64,000 nt of DNA from Mucilaginibacter gossypiicola. Lineage in GTDB: Bacteria; Bacteroidota; Bacteroidia; Sphingobacteriales; Sphingobacteriaceae. The notes beneath the pieces are model-generated. The model was given only the letters and a program-made list of their open reading frames with translations. It did not search any database and was not told the DNA's origin. The translations under genes were made by a program, and so were the position numbers. Shown here piece by piece: positions 1-7,424 of this stretch; position 1 is the first letter of the stretch, and each line of letters opens with the position of its first letter. The stretch is from positions 124,001 through 188,000 of the forward strand of contig NZ_FOCL01000008.1 of assembly GCF_900110105.1 (NCBI RefSeq), written 5' to 3'.

Positions 1-815
1 TCATTAAAACCGGCATAACGGCAAAGCTGGCAGGCTTCTTCTCCATAAAAACCATTTGGTGTGGCGTTGGCATTACCCATTGCATCGGCAGCACGGATAG
101 CGCCGATATCAAAACTTACCATACTGGCATTGCGGATGGCCGGCTCGGTAACAGCAACATTGCCGCTCAGTTCGCCTAAGCGGTGTACATCAAAATAAAG
201 CTTATCCATGACCCGCAGGCTGTCCTGGCTTACAAAATAGGTTTGATAGCCAAGGTTGCTGAAATTGAATAGATAATTGGGATCATGCAGGAATATTTTG
301 TTGAGATAGGAGCCGGAGGTAGTTTCGATACTACCATCGTGATTGTCTTCATCCAGGTCAAAATGCGAATCGATCACTACCAGGTCAACCTTTTGTTCAA
401 GCTCTTCATAGCCCAGGTACTGGGCATAAGTAAGATCCTGTCCGCCGCCTAAAATAATGGGGATGATGTCTTTTTTGATCAGCTCGCTTACTACGGTTTT
501 AACAGCAAAGTAAGTGTCTGTTACCTTTTCGCCGGCGCGGATGTTGCCCAGATCCGCAATTTTTACAGAATAGCCACCTTCGTTTAGTTGGTATAACTTT
601 TCGCGGATATAATCGGGGCCCAGTGAGCAGCCGGAGTTACCAACCGCATTACGATCATCCATAACACCGATAATAGCGATGTCCGTTTTCTCTTCCAGAT
701 CAGGGAAATCGACAGAATAATGCACAATTTTATCGCCAAGCTGGCTGGTATAGAAGCCCTTTTTAGGAGCTATCTTTTTAAGATCAATCGGCGTAAAAAA
801 ATCAGCTAATGACAT
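1..815 (-). CDS. Arginase/formimidoylglutamase-fold protein, C-terminus cut by window edge
   Basis: The 271 residues visible run from an ATG at 815 to the left window edge. The fold is recognisable from the order of ureohydrolase motifs: GGGQDLT (about 123-129), IDSHFDLDE (148-156) and SFDIGAIR (234-241). Family members are binuclear manganese hydrolases that cut guanidino or formimino groups (arginase, agmatinase, formimidoylglutamase). The central D149, H151 and D153 are kept, but the first-motif His is Gln126 and the second Asp of the third motif is Gly238, so each metal site would lose a ligand. It may be a family variant with altered metal use or a non-catalytic member. Bacteroidota relatives are often named formimidoylglutamase; I cannot confirm the substrate, and no hut genes are visible in the window. 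It is divergent from the SDR gene at 1007. Confidence 0.75.
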   Translation of the reverse strand, partial: MSLADFFTPIDLKKIAPKKGFYTSQLGDKIVHYSVDFPDLEEKTDIAIIGVMDDRNAVGNSGCSLGPDYIREKLYQLNEGGYSVKIADLGNIRAGEKVTDTYFAVKTVVSELIKKDIIPIILGGGQDLTYAQYLGYEELEQKVDLVVIDSHFDLDEDNHDGSIETTSGSYLNKIFLHDPNYLFNFSNLGYQTYFVSQDSLRVMDKLYFDVHRLGELSGNVAVTEPAIRNASMVSFDIGAIRAADAMGNANATPNGFYGEEACQLCRYAGFN

Positions 816-825
816 AATTGTTTAA

Positions 826-1000
826 TGTGCAGATTTCAGATGTGCAAATGTGATTATAAATGTGCGGATTTCAAATGTGCAGATGTGCAAATGATTTTAA
901 GACATTTTAGGTTACATTTTATTGCCTTGTTAAGGACTTCACATCGAAGATGTGCGCATCAAAAATAATCTGCACATTTGCACATCTGAAATTTGCACAC
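826..1000. repeat. Locus-specific word repeat forming an imperfect hairpin
   Basis: Variants of GTGCAGATTTCAGATGTGC are repeated in tandem at 826-893, and their reverse complement occurs at 968-1000, just before the SDR start codon. The arms could form a long imperfect stem. The repeat fills the divergent promoter region of the arginase-fold gene and the SDR gene. No protein-coding potential is seen. Confidence 0.6.
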
Positions 1001-1006
1001 TAAATA

Positions 1007-1975
1007 ATGATCTTAATAACAGGCGCAACTGGTTTTCTTGGGGCCGAACTGGCAAAACTTTTGGTAACCACTAACAGCCAACGGATCCGTTGTACCAAAA
1101 GAGCAAGTTCAGCTATTCCTAAATTGCTTTTGCCTTACCAGCAAAGCATAGAGTGGGTTGATGCCGATATGATGGATATTTTTGCACTGGCCGATGCGCT
1201 TGATGGCGTTACGCAGGTTTATCATTGCGCCGCATGGGTTTCATTGAAGCAGGCTGATAAAAAGCCGATGATCAACACCAATGTTACCGGGACTGCCAAC
1301 CTGGTTAACCTTTGCAATGTGCGCGGTATAAGGATGGTTCATGTAAGCTCGGTAGCGGCAGTTGGAACCGCAAAACCCGGTGAGTTTATCACAGAAAATC
1401 ATCACCTGGAGCAGTCGGCAGAAAATGATGGCTATGCCATATCTAAATTAGAGAGCGAGATGGAAGTTTGGCGGGGTATTGCAGAAGGTTTGGACGCCGT
1501 TATTGTTAACCCCTCGCTGATAATTGGCGCGAGTGCCGGTACCCAGGGCAGTGGCGCTTTGTTCAATACTGTGCGCAAGGGGCTTAAGTTTTATACCTCT
1601 GGCACCATTGGTTTTGTTGATGTAGAGGATGTTGCCAAATGCATGGTGGGCTTAATGAACAGCGATATCACTGCCGAGCGTTATATCATCAGCGCCGAAA
1701 ATCGGGACTATAAAGGTATGGTTACCGAGATAGCAAAGGGGTTTGGGATTAAGCCGCCTGTTATTTATGCAAAGCCATGGATGATGGAACTGGCCTGGCG
1801 TGTGGCTGCCGTTGGCGCGGTCGTAACCGGAGGCGTGCCGGCTATAGATAAAACATCGGCCCAGACCGCCTCATTAACCCGTGAGTTTGATAACTCAAAA
1901 ATTAAAAAAGCTATCGGCTTTGAGTTTAAGTCGATTAGTAGAACGATCGGGGAAATTTGTGAAGCTTTGAAATAA
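1007..1975 (+). CDS. Extended SDR: NAD(P)-dependent epimerase/dehydratase, dihydroflavonol-reductase-like
   Basis: This is a 322-residue extended short-chain dehydrogenase/reductase. The Rossmann motif TGATGFLGAE is at residues 5-14 and the catalytic YxxxK appears as YAISK near residue 144, with an upstream serine in VSSVAA. Length and layout fit the NAD-dependent epimerase/dehydratase family, nearest to dihydroflavonol-4-reductase-like proteins, which reduce or epimerise sugar nucleotides or carbonyl compounds in the cytoplasm. The substrate cannot be read from the sequence. It stands alone, with repeat-rich spacers on both sides. The ATG at 1007 places the glycine-rich loop right at the N-terminus, as is normal. 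Confidence 0.85.
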   Translation: MILITGATGFLGAELAKLLVTTNSQRIRCTKRASSAIPKLLLPYQQSIEWVDADMMDIFALADALDGVTQVYHCAAWVSLKQADKKPMINTNVTGTANLVNLCNVRGIRMVHVSSVAAVGTAKPGEFITENHHLEQSAENDGYAISKLESEMEVWRGIAEGLDAVIVNPSLIIGASAGTQGSGALFNTVRKGLKFYTSGTIGFVDVEDVAKCMVGLMNSDITAERYIISAENRDYKGMVTEIAKGFGIKPPVIYAKPWMMELAWRVAAVGAVVTGGVPAIDKTSAQTASLTREFDNSKIKKAIGFEFKSISRTIGEICEALK

Positions 1976-1991
1976 TCAGGAATATTAACGG

Positions 1992-2142
1992 TTGACAGGA
2001 GGCTCCTACGGAGCCGGCTCTTCGGATATTTTTTCTATAAACACAATACTCATACGGAGTGTCAACATTGTCAAAACTCCGTAGGAGTATCGTGTTTGTA
2101 GTTAAATACAAAATCAAGCCAGACTCCGTAGGTGTCTCCTAT
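1992..2142. repeat. CTCCGTAGGAG palindromic repeat element
   Basis: The element has three palindromic or near-palindromic cores around CTCCGTAGGAG: 2001-2015, the pair of arms 2035-2060 and 2076-2101, and 2121-2137. The two 26-nt arms match as an inverted repeat with two mismatches and can form a tall hairpin with a 15-nt loop. It lies between the SDR stop and the serB promoter. Its CTATAAACA/TGTTTGTAG stretch resembles the GTTTGTAGAAAA stretch of the element at 45781, so the two may be one family. Likely a REP-type non-autonomous repeat. Confidence 0.7.
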
Positions 2143-2233
2143 TATTAAAGCGATTTCTCCGGTTTTGATAAAGAGTAACGCGATAGTTTTATTTAAACTA
2201 CAATCTCCCTATACTTCCTCAGCAAATTTTTTG

Positions 2234-2241
2234 CACCTTTG
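2234..2241 (+). promoter_or_regulatory. Possible -7 box upstream of the SerB fusion gene
   Basis: CACCTTTG resembles the Bacteroidota -7 consensus TAnnTTTG with one mismatch and ends 8 nt before the ATG at 2250. If real, the leader is only a few nucleotides long. I see no clear -33 box. Confidence 0.35.
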
Positions 2242-2249
2242 CACCCAAG

Positions 2250-3539
2250 ATGGAACAGTACTTTATTATTGATTTCGATAGTACCTTTACACAGGTTGAG
2301 GCCCTTGACGAACTGGCCCGGATCTCTCTCAAAAACCGCCCGGACCGCGAAGATATCTACAAGCAGATTGAAGATTTAACCAATGCCTCGATGGAAGGTA
2401 AGCTATCCTTTACCGAAAGTTTGGAGCGCAGGGTGAAATTACTTAACGCCAACCGCGATCATTTAAAGCAGCTGATCAGCCATCTTAAAAAGAAGGTTTC
2501 TACCTCATTTTCCCGTAATACTATCTTTTTTAAAAATCACCAGGACGAGGTTTTGATCGTATCCGGCGGGTTCAAAGAGTTTATTACGCCGGTAGTAACC
2601 GAATATCACATTAAAAAAGAAAACATCTACGCCAATACTTTCGTGTTTGACGAAGAGGGCAATATCATAGGCTATGACCGCGAAAACCCACTTTCGCAGG
2701 AAGGCGGTAAAGTGAAGCTGCTGAAAGAACTTCAATTACCGGGCGATATTTATGGTATTGGTGACGGGTATTCTGATTTCCAGTTAAAGGAATCGGGCAT
2801 GATCAAAAAATTCTTCGCTTTTACTGAAAATATCGAACGCAAATCGGTAGCAGAAAAAGCCGACCATATTACCCCAAGCTTTGACGAATTTCTTTACCTG
2901 AATAAACTGCCGCGCGCTATCTCTTATCCTAAAAACCGGATTAAATGTTTGGTTGTAGGTAATGTTGATGAAGATGCGCTGGATCAGCTAAAAAAAGAAG
3001 GCTACAACATGCGTCACGGCGAAAGTGTTGAAGATAAATACCTTGAAGAGGCGGGCGTGCTGTTTTGCGACGAGGAGAATCAGCCAAGTGCCGAGCAGGT
3101 TCAAAACGCAGGCAGGCTAAAAGTAATTGGCGTTTTTGGGAAATGTAACCGAAAACTGGCCGATGCTGCTGCCGAAAATGGAATCATCATATTTGACGAT
3201 CCAAGGCATAATCCGCACAGTAACGACTTTTTGCCAAAAAGGGTAATGGCTTTCATGAACGAAGGTAAAACACATACCAGTTGTAACTTTCCCGATCTGC
3301 AGCCGCCGCGTGTTAACAATGCCCACCGATTAATTCACATTCATAAAAACGTACCGGGTATCCTGGCTAAGATCAACGATGTATTTGCCCGCCATAACAT
3401 TAACATTGTGGGTGAGTTTTTGGTTACCAATCCGCAGATAGGTTATGTAATTACCGATGTTAACACAGGTTATGATACCGAAGTACTGAACGAATTAAAG
3501 GCCATTGAACATACCATCAAGTTCAGGCTTTTATATTAA
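2250..3539 (+). CDS. serB: Phosphoserine phosphatase fused to NAD-domain-less SerA remnant and ACT domain
   Basis: Residues 1-205 are a HAD-type SerB phosphatase: DFDST (D8, D10), SGG (S105), the Lys region at 154-156, and GDGYSD (D172, D176). It would dephosphorylate phosphoserine in serine biosynthesis. Residues 230-320 resemble the N-terminal half-domain of 3-phosphoglycerate dehydrogenase (SerA). The chain then jumps directly to the SerA tail and an ACT domain at about 360-429 (HIHKNVPG, ending RLLY as in E. coli SerA). The roughly 200-residue NAD-binding and catalytic part of SerA is absent. The ACT domain suggests feedback control by serine or another amino acid. The frame is open throughout, so this looks like a real fusion and not a decayed gene. 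No intact serA is seen in this window. Its stop overlaps the convergent UspA gene by 4 nt. Confidence 0.85.
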   Translation: MEQYFIIDFDSTFTQVEALDELARISLKNRPDREDIYKQIEDLTNASMEGKLSFTESLERRVKLLNANRDHLKQLISHLKKKVSTSFSRNTIFFKNHQDEVLIVSGGFKEFITPVVTEYHIKKENIYANTFVFDEEGNIIGYDRENPLSQEGGKVKLLKELQLPGDIYGIGDGYSDFQLKESGMIKKFFAFTENIERKSVAEKADHITPSFDEFLYLNKLPRAISYPKNRIKCLVVGNVDEDALDQLKKEGYNMRHGESVEDKYLEEAGVLFCDEENQPSAEQVQNAGRLKVIGVFGKCNRKLADAAAENGIIIFDDPRHNPHSNDFLPKRVMAFMNEGKTHTSCNFPDLQPPRVNNAHRLIHIHKNVPGILAKINDVFARHNINIVGEFLVTNPQIGYVITDVNTGYDTEVLNELKAIEHTIKFRLLY

Positions 3540-4018
3540 TCTTTTGCTTCGATATAAGGCACAACCAGTACCGGAACAGGTGACTTGTTGACCACATGTT
3601 CAGCAACATTGCCTAAAAAAAACTTATCGATACCGGTGCGGCGATGAGTGCCTATCACTATCAGATCGGCATTAAATTCCTTACTGCATTCAATGATGGC
3701 TTCGGCAGTTGAGCCGTATTGGGTAAACTGAGCTATTTGCAGCCCTTCGCCCCATTCTTTTGCCGCCTGGTCAAGTAAGGTGGTTGATCGGTTGGTTTGC
3801 AATGTTTCCAGCTCTGAATCCGGGAGGTTCAGGTTAGTATCAAAAGGCATTCCGCCCATTAAACCACTCTGGGTATCGGTGGGCACTATGATCGGTTCAA
3901 CTATATGTACCAAACCAACCTCGGCACCATAAGTATGAGCTATGTCAAAGCCATAGGCGGCTGCGTGGCGTGAAAACTCGCTTTCATCAATGCCGATGAG
4001 TATCTTCCTGATCTTCAT
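3536..4018 (-). CDS. Universal stress protein (UspA family)
   Basis: A single-domain UspA protein of about 160 residues. It begins MKIRKILIGIDES, the usual first strand, and ends in the family signature region GTHRRTGIDKFFLGNVAEHV. I chose the ATG at 4018 because the frame's first 11 residues (from 4051) precede the conserved strand. In ATP-binding members the C-terminal motif is G-x2-G-x9-G-S/T. Here the second Gly is Arg and the final Ser/Thr is Asn, so ATP binding is doubtful and it may be of the non-nucleotide-binding class. The role is stress survival of unknown mechanism. It shares the short region 4019-4100 with the divergent dioxygenase gene. Confidence 0.88.
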   Translation of the reverse strand: MKIRKILIGIDESEFSRHAAAYGFDIAHTYGAEVGLVHIVEPIIVPTDTQSGLMGGMPFDTNLNLPDSELETLQTNRSTTLLDQAAKEWGEGLQIAQFTQYGSTAEAIIECSKEFNADLIVIGTHRRTGIDKFFLGNVAEHVVNKSPVPVLVVPYIEAKD

Positions 4019-4088
4019 AATAATATTATAAGGCTTGTATCCATATAACAACCTAATACGGATATGTTTTAGCGGTTTACTATTTTAT

Positions 4089-4096
4089 TACCTTTG
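4089..4096 (+). promoter_or_regulatory. -7 promoter box of the tryptophan dioxygenase gene
   Basis: TACCTTTG is an exact match to TAnnTTTG and ends 4 nt before the ATG at 4101. The transcript would therefore start at or next to the start codon, suggesting a leaderless or nearly leaderless mRNA. The position comes from sequence only. Confidence 0.5.
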
Positions 4097-4100
4097 ATGT

Positions 4101-5054
4101 ATGCATTTCTCTCCCGAAATTGAAGACCGTTTAAACCGCCTGCAGGAAAAGTATGAAGCTATGGGCCAGGATATGAACTCATACCTTGATGGCTTGCTTT
4201 ATGCCGATTTTTTAACCTATTGGGATTATATCCACCTGGATACCCTGCTTAGTTTACAAAATCCTAAGACCCCATTTCCCGACGAGGAAATTTTTATCAT
4301 TTATCACCAGATCACTGAGCTGTATTTCAAACTTGCTCTGCATGAGTGCAAACAAATTGCAGAAGCCAGCCCGTTAACCCCTGAATTTTTTACGGCGAGG
4401 TTAAAAAGGATCAACAGGTACTTTGGTGCTTTAACCCACTCGTTCGAAATTATGGTTGATGGGATGGAGAAGGAACAGTTTCTGAAATTCAGGATGTCTT
4501 TATTACCGGCAAGTGGGTTTCAGTCGGGTCAGTACCGTATGATCGAGATCTATGCTACAGATTTTATAAACCTGGTAGCAAAAGATAAACGTGATGAATT
4601 GCAGCATGCAACTATTGAAGATCAATTTGAATACCTGTATTGGAAATTTGGCGCAACAGAACTATCTACAGGCAAAAAGACGTTAACACTTAAACAGTTC
4701 GAAAAAAAGTATTCAAAAACGTTTATTGAGCTTGGCAAGGCAGCTGTTACGCACAACTTTAATGAACTGGCCAAACAGTTTGAAGCATCTTCAGAATTGA
4801 GCCCTGAACTGCGTGCCGAATTACGTCAGCTGGATATTAATGTAAATGTAAACTGGCCACTGTCACATTATAAATCGGCAGTGCGATACCTTAACCGTGA
4901 ACCGGAGGATATTAAGGCAACAGGAGGTACCAACTGGCAAAAGTACCTGCCGCCACGTTTTCAAAAAAGAATCTTTTATCCATGGGCATGGAGCGAAGAG
5001 GAAAAAGAGAACTGGGGCAAAGCCTGGGTTGATGATGTGCTGAGTGGTATTTAA
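4101..5054 (+). CDS. kynA: Tryptophan 2,3-dioxygenase family protein
   Basis: This 317-residue protein carries the haem dioxygenase landmarks in order: YWDYIHLDTLLSLQ (40-53), YHQITELYFKL with H69 where the active-site His of tryptophan dioxygenases sits, KFRMSLLPASGFQSGQYR with R131 for the substrate carboxylate, and WPLSHYKSAV with H256 as the likely proximal haem ligand, followed by TGGTNW in place of the usual GTGGS loop. The enzyme opens the indole ring of tryptophan to N-formylkynurenine, the first step of the kynurenine pathway, in the cytoplasm. No other kyn genes are adjacent. Divergent from UspA; the downstream aminotransferase has its own spacer. Confidence 0.87.
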   Translation: MHFSPEIEDRLNRLQEKYEAMGQDMNSYLDGLLYADFLTYWDYIHLDTLLSLQNPKTPFPDEEIFIIYHQITELYFKLALHECKQIAEASPLTPEFFTARLKRINRYFGALTHSFEIMVDGMEKEQFLKFRMSLLPASGFQSGQYRMIEIYATDFINLVAKDKRDELQHATIEDQFEYLYWKFGATELSTGKKTLTLKQFEKKYSKTFIELGKAAVTHNFNELAKQFEASSELSPELRAELRQLDINVNVNWPLSHYKSAVRYLNREPEDIKATGGTNWQKYLPPRFQKRIFYPWAWSEEEKENWGKAWVDDVLSGI

Positions 5055-5183
5055 GCTTGGCAATCATATTGTCAAAATGATATTTTTATATGTGATAGTC
5101 ACCATTTATATGCTTGATTTTTTGGCGTAGGCCATAAAAATGCCTAACTTGCCATTTTCTATAATTTATTAATTTTTAATGCC

Positions 5184-6254
5184 ATGACCGAGACATTGGA
5201 CATCAAGATCAGCAGGACAACTGCTTCCCGTTTGCAGCAAACGGACTTTGACAACTTACCTTTTGGAAAAACTTTTTCTGACCACATGTTTGTGGCCGAT
5301 TACGCGGACGGTGAATGGAAAAATCTCTCGGTCATTCCCTACGGCGAAATTGGTCTCAGCCCTGCAATTTCAGCACTTCATTACGGACAAGCGTTTTTTG
5401 AAGGCCTGAAAGCCTATAAACATGCCGATGGAAAGATCACTGTTTTCCGTCCGGATAAAAATGCTATCCGTTTCAACAAATCGGCCGAGCGCCTTTGTAT
5501 GCCAACTTTGCCCGAGGAGATCTTTTTGCAAAGTATAGCTACCCTGGTTGACCTTGACCGCGAATGGGTGCCTTCAAAGCCAAACCACGCTTTGTACATC
5601 CGTCCGTTTATGTTTGCTACCGATCCTTATCTGGGTGTAACCCCATCATCAACTTATAAATACATGGTATTGGTTGGCCCGGTTGGTCCGTACTTTTCAA
5701 AACCATTACGTGTTAAAATCGAAACGCATTATACCCGCGCTGCTGAAGGCGGTATGGGCTATGCTAAAGCTGCCGGTAACTACGGAAGCTCAATGCTGCC
5801 CGCCCGTAAAGCAACTGAAGAAGGTTTTGATCAACTAATTTGGACTGATGCTAAAGAACATAAGTTTATCGAAGAAATGGGCGCCGCTAATGCGATGTTC
5901 CTGCTGGATGGTAAACTGGTCACTGCCGAAGCAAAAGATACCATATTAGATGGCGTAACCCGGGATACTGTTATTGCTTTAGCTAAAGAATGGGGCATCG
6001 CTGTTGAAGAACGCAAGATTTCGGTAGCTGAAATTGTTGAAGGTGCTAAAAATGGTAAACTAACCGATGCCTTCGGCGCCGGTACTGCCGCTACCATTGC
6101 TCCTGTAGCTTCAATCAGCTATGAAGGTGAAGAGTATTTTCTGAGCGATCCGAAGACACGTGAGTTTTCGAACAAGGTATTTGATACACTTGATGCTATT
6201 AAATATGGTAACGCTCCTGATACCCATAACTGGAATTACCTGGTTAGCGAATAA
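5184..6254 (+). CDS. ilvE: Branched-chain amino acid aminotransferase
   Basis: A 356-residue class IV PLP aminotransferase of the BCAT type. The lysine that should hold PLP is K195 in the AKAAGNYGSS stretch, matching the CKxGGNY motif of animal and bacterial BCATs. The IEEMGAANAMF segment corresponds to the conserved EVGTMN region. It interconverts leucine, isoleucine or valine with their 2-oxo acids using 2-oxoglutarate/glutamate. The length is that of the longer, eukaryote-like BCAT form and not the ~310-aa E. coli IlvE form. The gene stands alone and is followed by a strong terminator. Confidence 0.93.
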   Translation: MTETLDIKISRTTASRLQQTDFDNLPFGKTFSDHMFVADYADGEWKNLSVIPYGEIGLSPAISALHYGQAFFEGLKAYKHADGKITVFRPDKNAIRFNKSAERLCMPTLPEEIFLQSIATLVDLDREWVPSKPNHALYIRPFMFATDPYLGVTPSSTYKYMVLVGPVGPYFSKPLRVKIETHYTRAAEGGMGYAKAAGNYGSSMLPARKATEEGFDQLIWTDAKEHKFIEEMGAANAMFLLDGKLVTAEAKDTILDGVTRDTVIALAKEWGIAVEERKISVAEIVEGAKNGKLTDAFGAGTAATIAPVASISYEGEEYFLSDPKTREFSNKVFDTLDAIKYGNAPDTHNWNYLVSE

Positions 6255-6270
6255 TCATTAGCAAGATATA

Positions 6271-6309
6271 AACACAAAACGCCCCGGATTTTCCGGGGCG
6301 TTTTGTGTT
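6271..6309 (+). terminator. Rho-independent terminator after ilvE
   Basis: A perfect 18-bp stem (6271-6288 with 6292-6309) with a 3-nt loop, core GCCCCGGA/TCCGGGGC, flanked by A-rich and T-rich sides, starting 16 nt after the ilvE stop. The symmetric A/T tails may let it work in both directions. Confidence 0.9.
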
Positions 6310-6322
6310 TACAAATCTATAT

Positions 6323-6449
6323 GTCATTGCGAGCGTAGCGTGGCAATCTCGTCGCCCATGCATGTCGAAATTGCAAATCCGCTTTGCATAGCTACGAGAT
6401 TGCCACGTTGCTCCTGGCTCACAGTCCCTGGCTTGCTCCTCGCAATGAC
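6323..6449. repeat. GTCATTGCGAG palindromic element, copy 1 (CGTGGCAATCTC subtype)
   Basis: The element is bounded by GTCATTGCGAG and its complement CTCGCAATGAC. An inner inverted pair GTGGCAATCTCGT / ACGAGATTGCCAC gives a nested hairpin. It lies between the convergent ilvE and histidine-phosphatase genes, 68 nt after the ilvE stop. The closest relative in the window is the copy at 52585. Confidence 0.85.
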
Positions 6450-6476
6450 ATGGGGGATTTTAACAGTTTCGTCAAT

Positions 6477-7025
6477 TTAAAAACTACACCCTGCCACCGG
6501 CGTAATTCCTTCTTTATCCATTGCCAATGATGGCTTGCCTTTTTTGAAGGTCACTATCCAGATGCTGTCGAAATCATCATCCGGCCATTGCAGGTCTTTA
6601 ACTTTTAGGCCGAGAGCTTTTAGTATGGGTTTGATCTGGCTATGCTCCCAAACAATAAGAATTGTTCCTTTTTTGGAGGATAGGTCATCAGCTACACCAT
6701 TAGCGTCCTCTTCCTGAAACTTACTATTGATGGTCAGGTTGTATTTTACCGCTAATGGAGATATGGTTTGAAACATCCTTGAGCGCGGGGTGGATTTACC
6801 CAAATTCAATGCCGGCACATAAATATGATCGGGCAGGCCAAATTTGGCTTTTAAAACCTCGGGCAGTTTAAGCGCCCGGTTAAACCCGGCGCATGAAAGG
6901 TTATCGCCAACATCTGGCTTTTCGCCATGACGGATGAATACCAGTTTCAGGTTTTTACCCTGGCCGCAGGCGGTCAGACTTGCCCAACCGACTATTAAAA
7001 AAAGTAAAAGAAATTTTTTTATCAT
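6477..7025 (-). CDS. Histidine phosphatase superfamily lipoprotein
   Basis: A 182-residue protein with a lipoprotein signal: hydrophobic run, then LTAC with Cys20. The branch-1 histidine phosphatase signature follows as FIRHGEKP with nucleophile His33, and a second catalytic-type His is in VWEHSQIK. Family members remove phosphate from sugars, nucleotides or proteins through a phosphohistidine intermediate. Here the enzyme would sit in the periplasm or outer membrane, on an unknown substrate. It lies 18 nt downstream of clpS on the same strand, so the two may be co-transcribed, although a functional link is not evident. Confidence 0.85.
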   Translation of the reverse strand: MIKKFLLLFLIVGWASLTACGQGKNLKLVFIRHGEKPDVGDNLSCAGFNRALKLPEVLKAKFGLPDHIYVPALNLGKSTPRSRMFQTISPLAVKYNLTINSKFQEEDANGVADDLSSKKGTILIVWEHSQIKPILKALGLKVKDLQWPDDDFDSIWIVTFKKGKPSLAMDKEGITPVAGCSF

Positions 7026-7043
7026 GCCGGTTGTTTTTAGTGT

Positions 7044-7325
7044 TTATTCTACGGAAACTGTTAAGCCTTCCTGCTGGAGGATCTTGCGATAGATCTCCAT
7101 TTCTGTGAAAGAGCCTTCAAGTACGGCGCATTTGCCTTCGTTGTGTACTTTCCATGCTATCTTTTCGGCTTGTGGTTCTGAGTAATCCAGGTATTTCATC
7201 ATGCAGTGGATCACGTGGTCAAAAGTATTAAAATCATCGTTCCAGAGTATTAAACGATGAAGCTCTTTAAGTCCTGCAAGTAACTCCTCGAGTGTAAATG
7301 TTTCTTCCTGTACTTCGGTTGGCAT
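7044..7325 (-). CDS. clpS: ATP-dependent Clp protease adaptor ClpS
   Basis: The 93-residue product contains the ClpS N-degron pocket LILWNDDFNTFDHVI and the second signature EKIAWKVHNEGKC. ClpS binds the ClpA/ClpC N-domain and delivers proteins with destabilising N-terminal residues. The N-terminal extension before the core (about 25 residues) is the expected flexible tail. The upstream spacer (7326-7424) is shared with the divergent CBM9-like gene. Confidence 0.93.
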   Translation of the reverse strand: MPTEVQEETFTLEELLAGLKELHRLILWNDDFNTFDHVIHCMMKYLDYSEPQAEKIAWKVHNEGKCAVLEGSFTEMEIYRKILQQEGLTVSVE

Positions 7326-7424
7326 ACGTAACTACAAATTTACTCAAAAACAATAATAAAAGTGTTAAAATCGTGTTCCATGGTCTTAAAAATCATGTTA
7401 CACATAACCCCTAAAAAAATTCAC

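Noticed and set aside
826..1000. Possible CRISPR-like short repeats
   Set aside because: Words overlap and vary, with no constant spacers, and a reverse-complement copy exists; no cas genes nearby.
1976..2249. A tRNA or small RNA gene suggested by strong palindromes
   Set aside because: No cloverleaf, CCA end or anticodon arm can be drawn; the structure fits a palindromic repeat.
3536..3539. A frameshift at the serB-uspA junction
   Set aside because: The 4-nt overlap of convergent stops is a normal compact arrangement; both frames are complete.
6323..6449. Insertion sequence or transposase remnant at the GTCATTGCGAG element
   Set aside because: The unit is only 127 bp, non-coding and palindromic; no transposase fragment is visible anywhere in the window.
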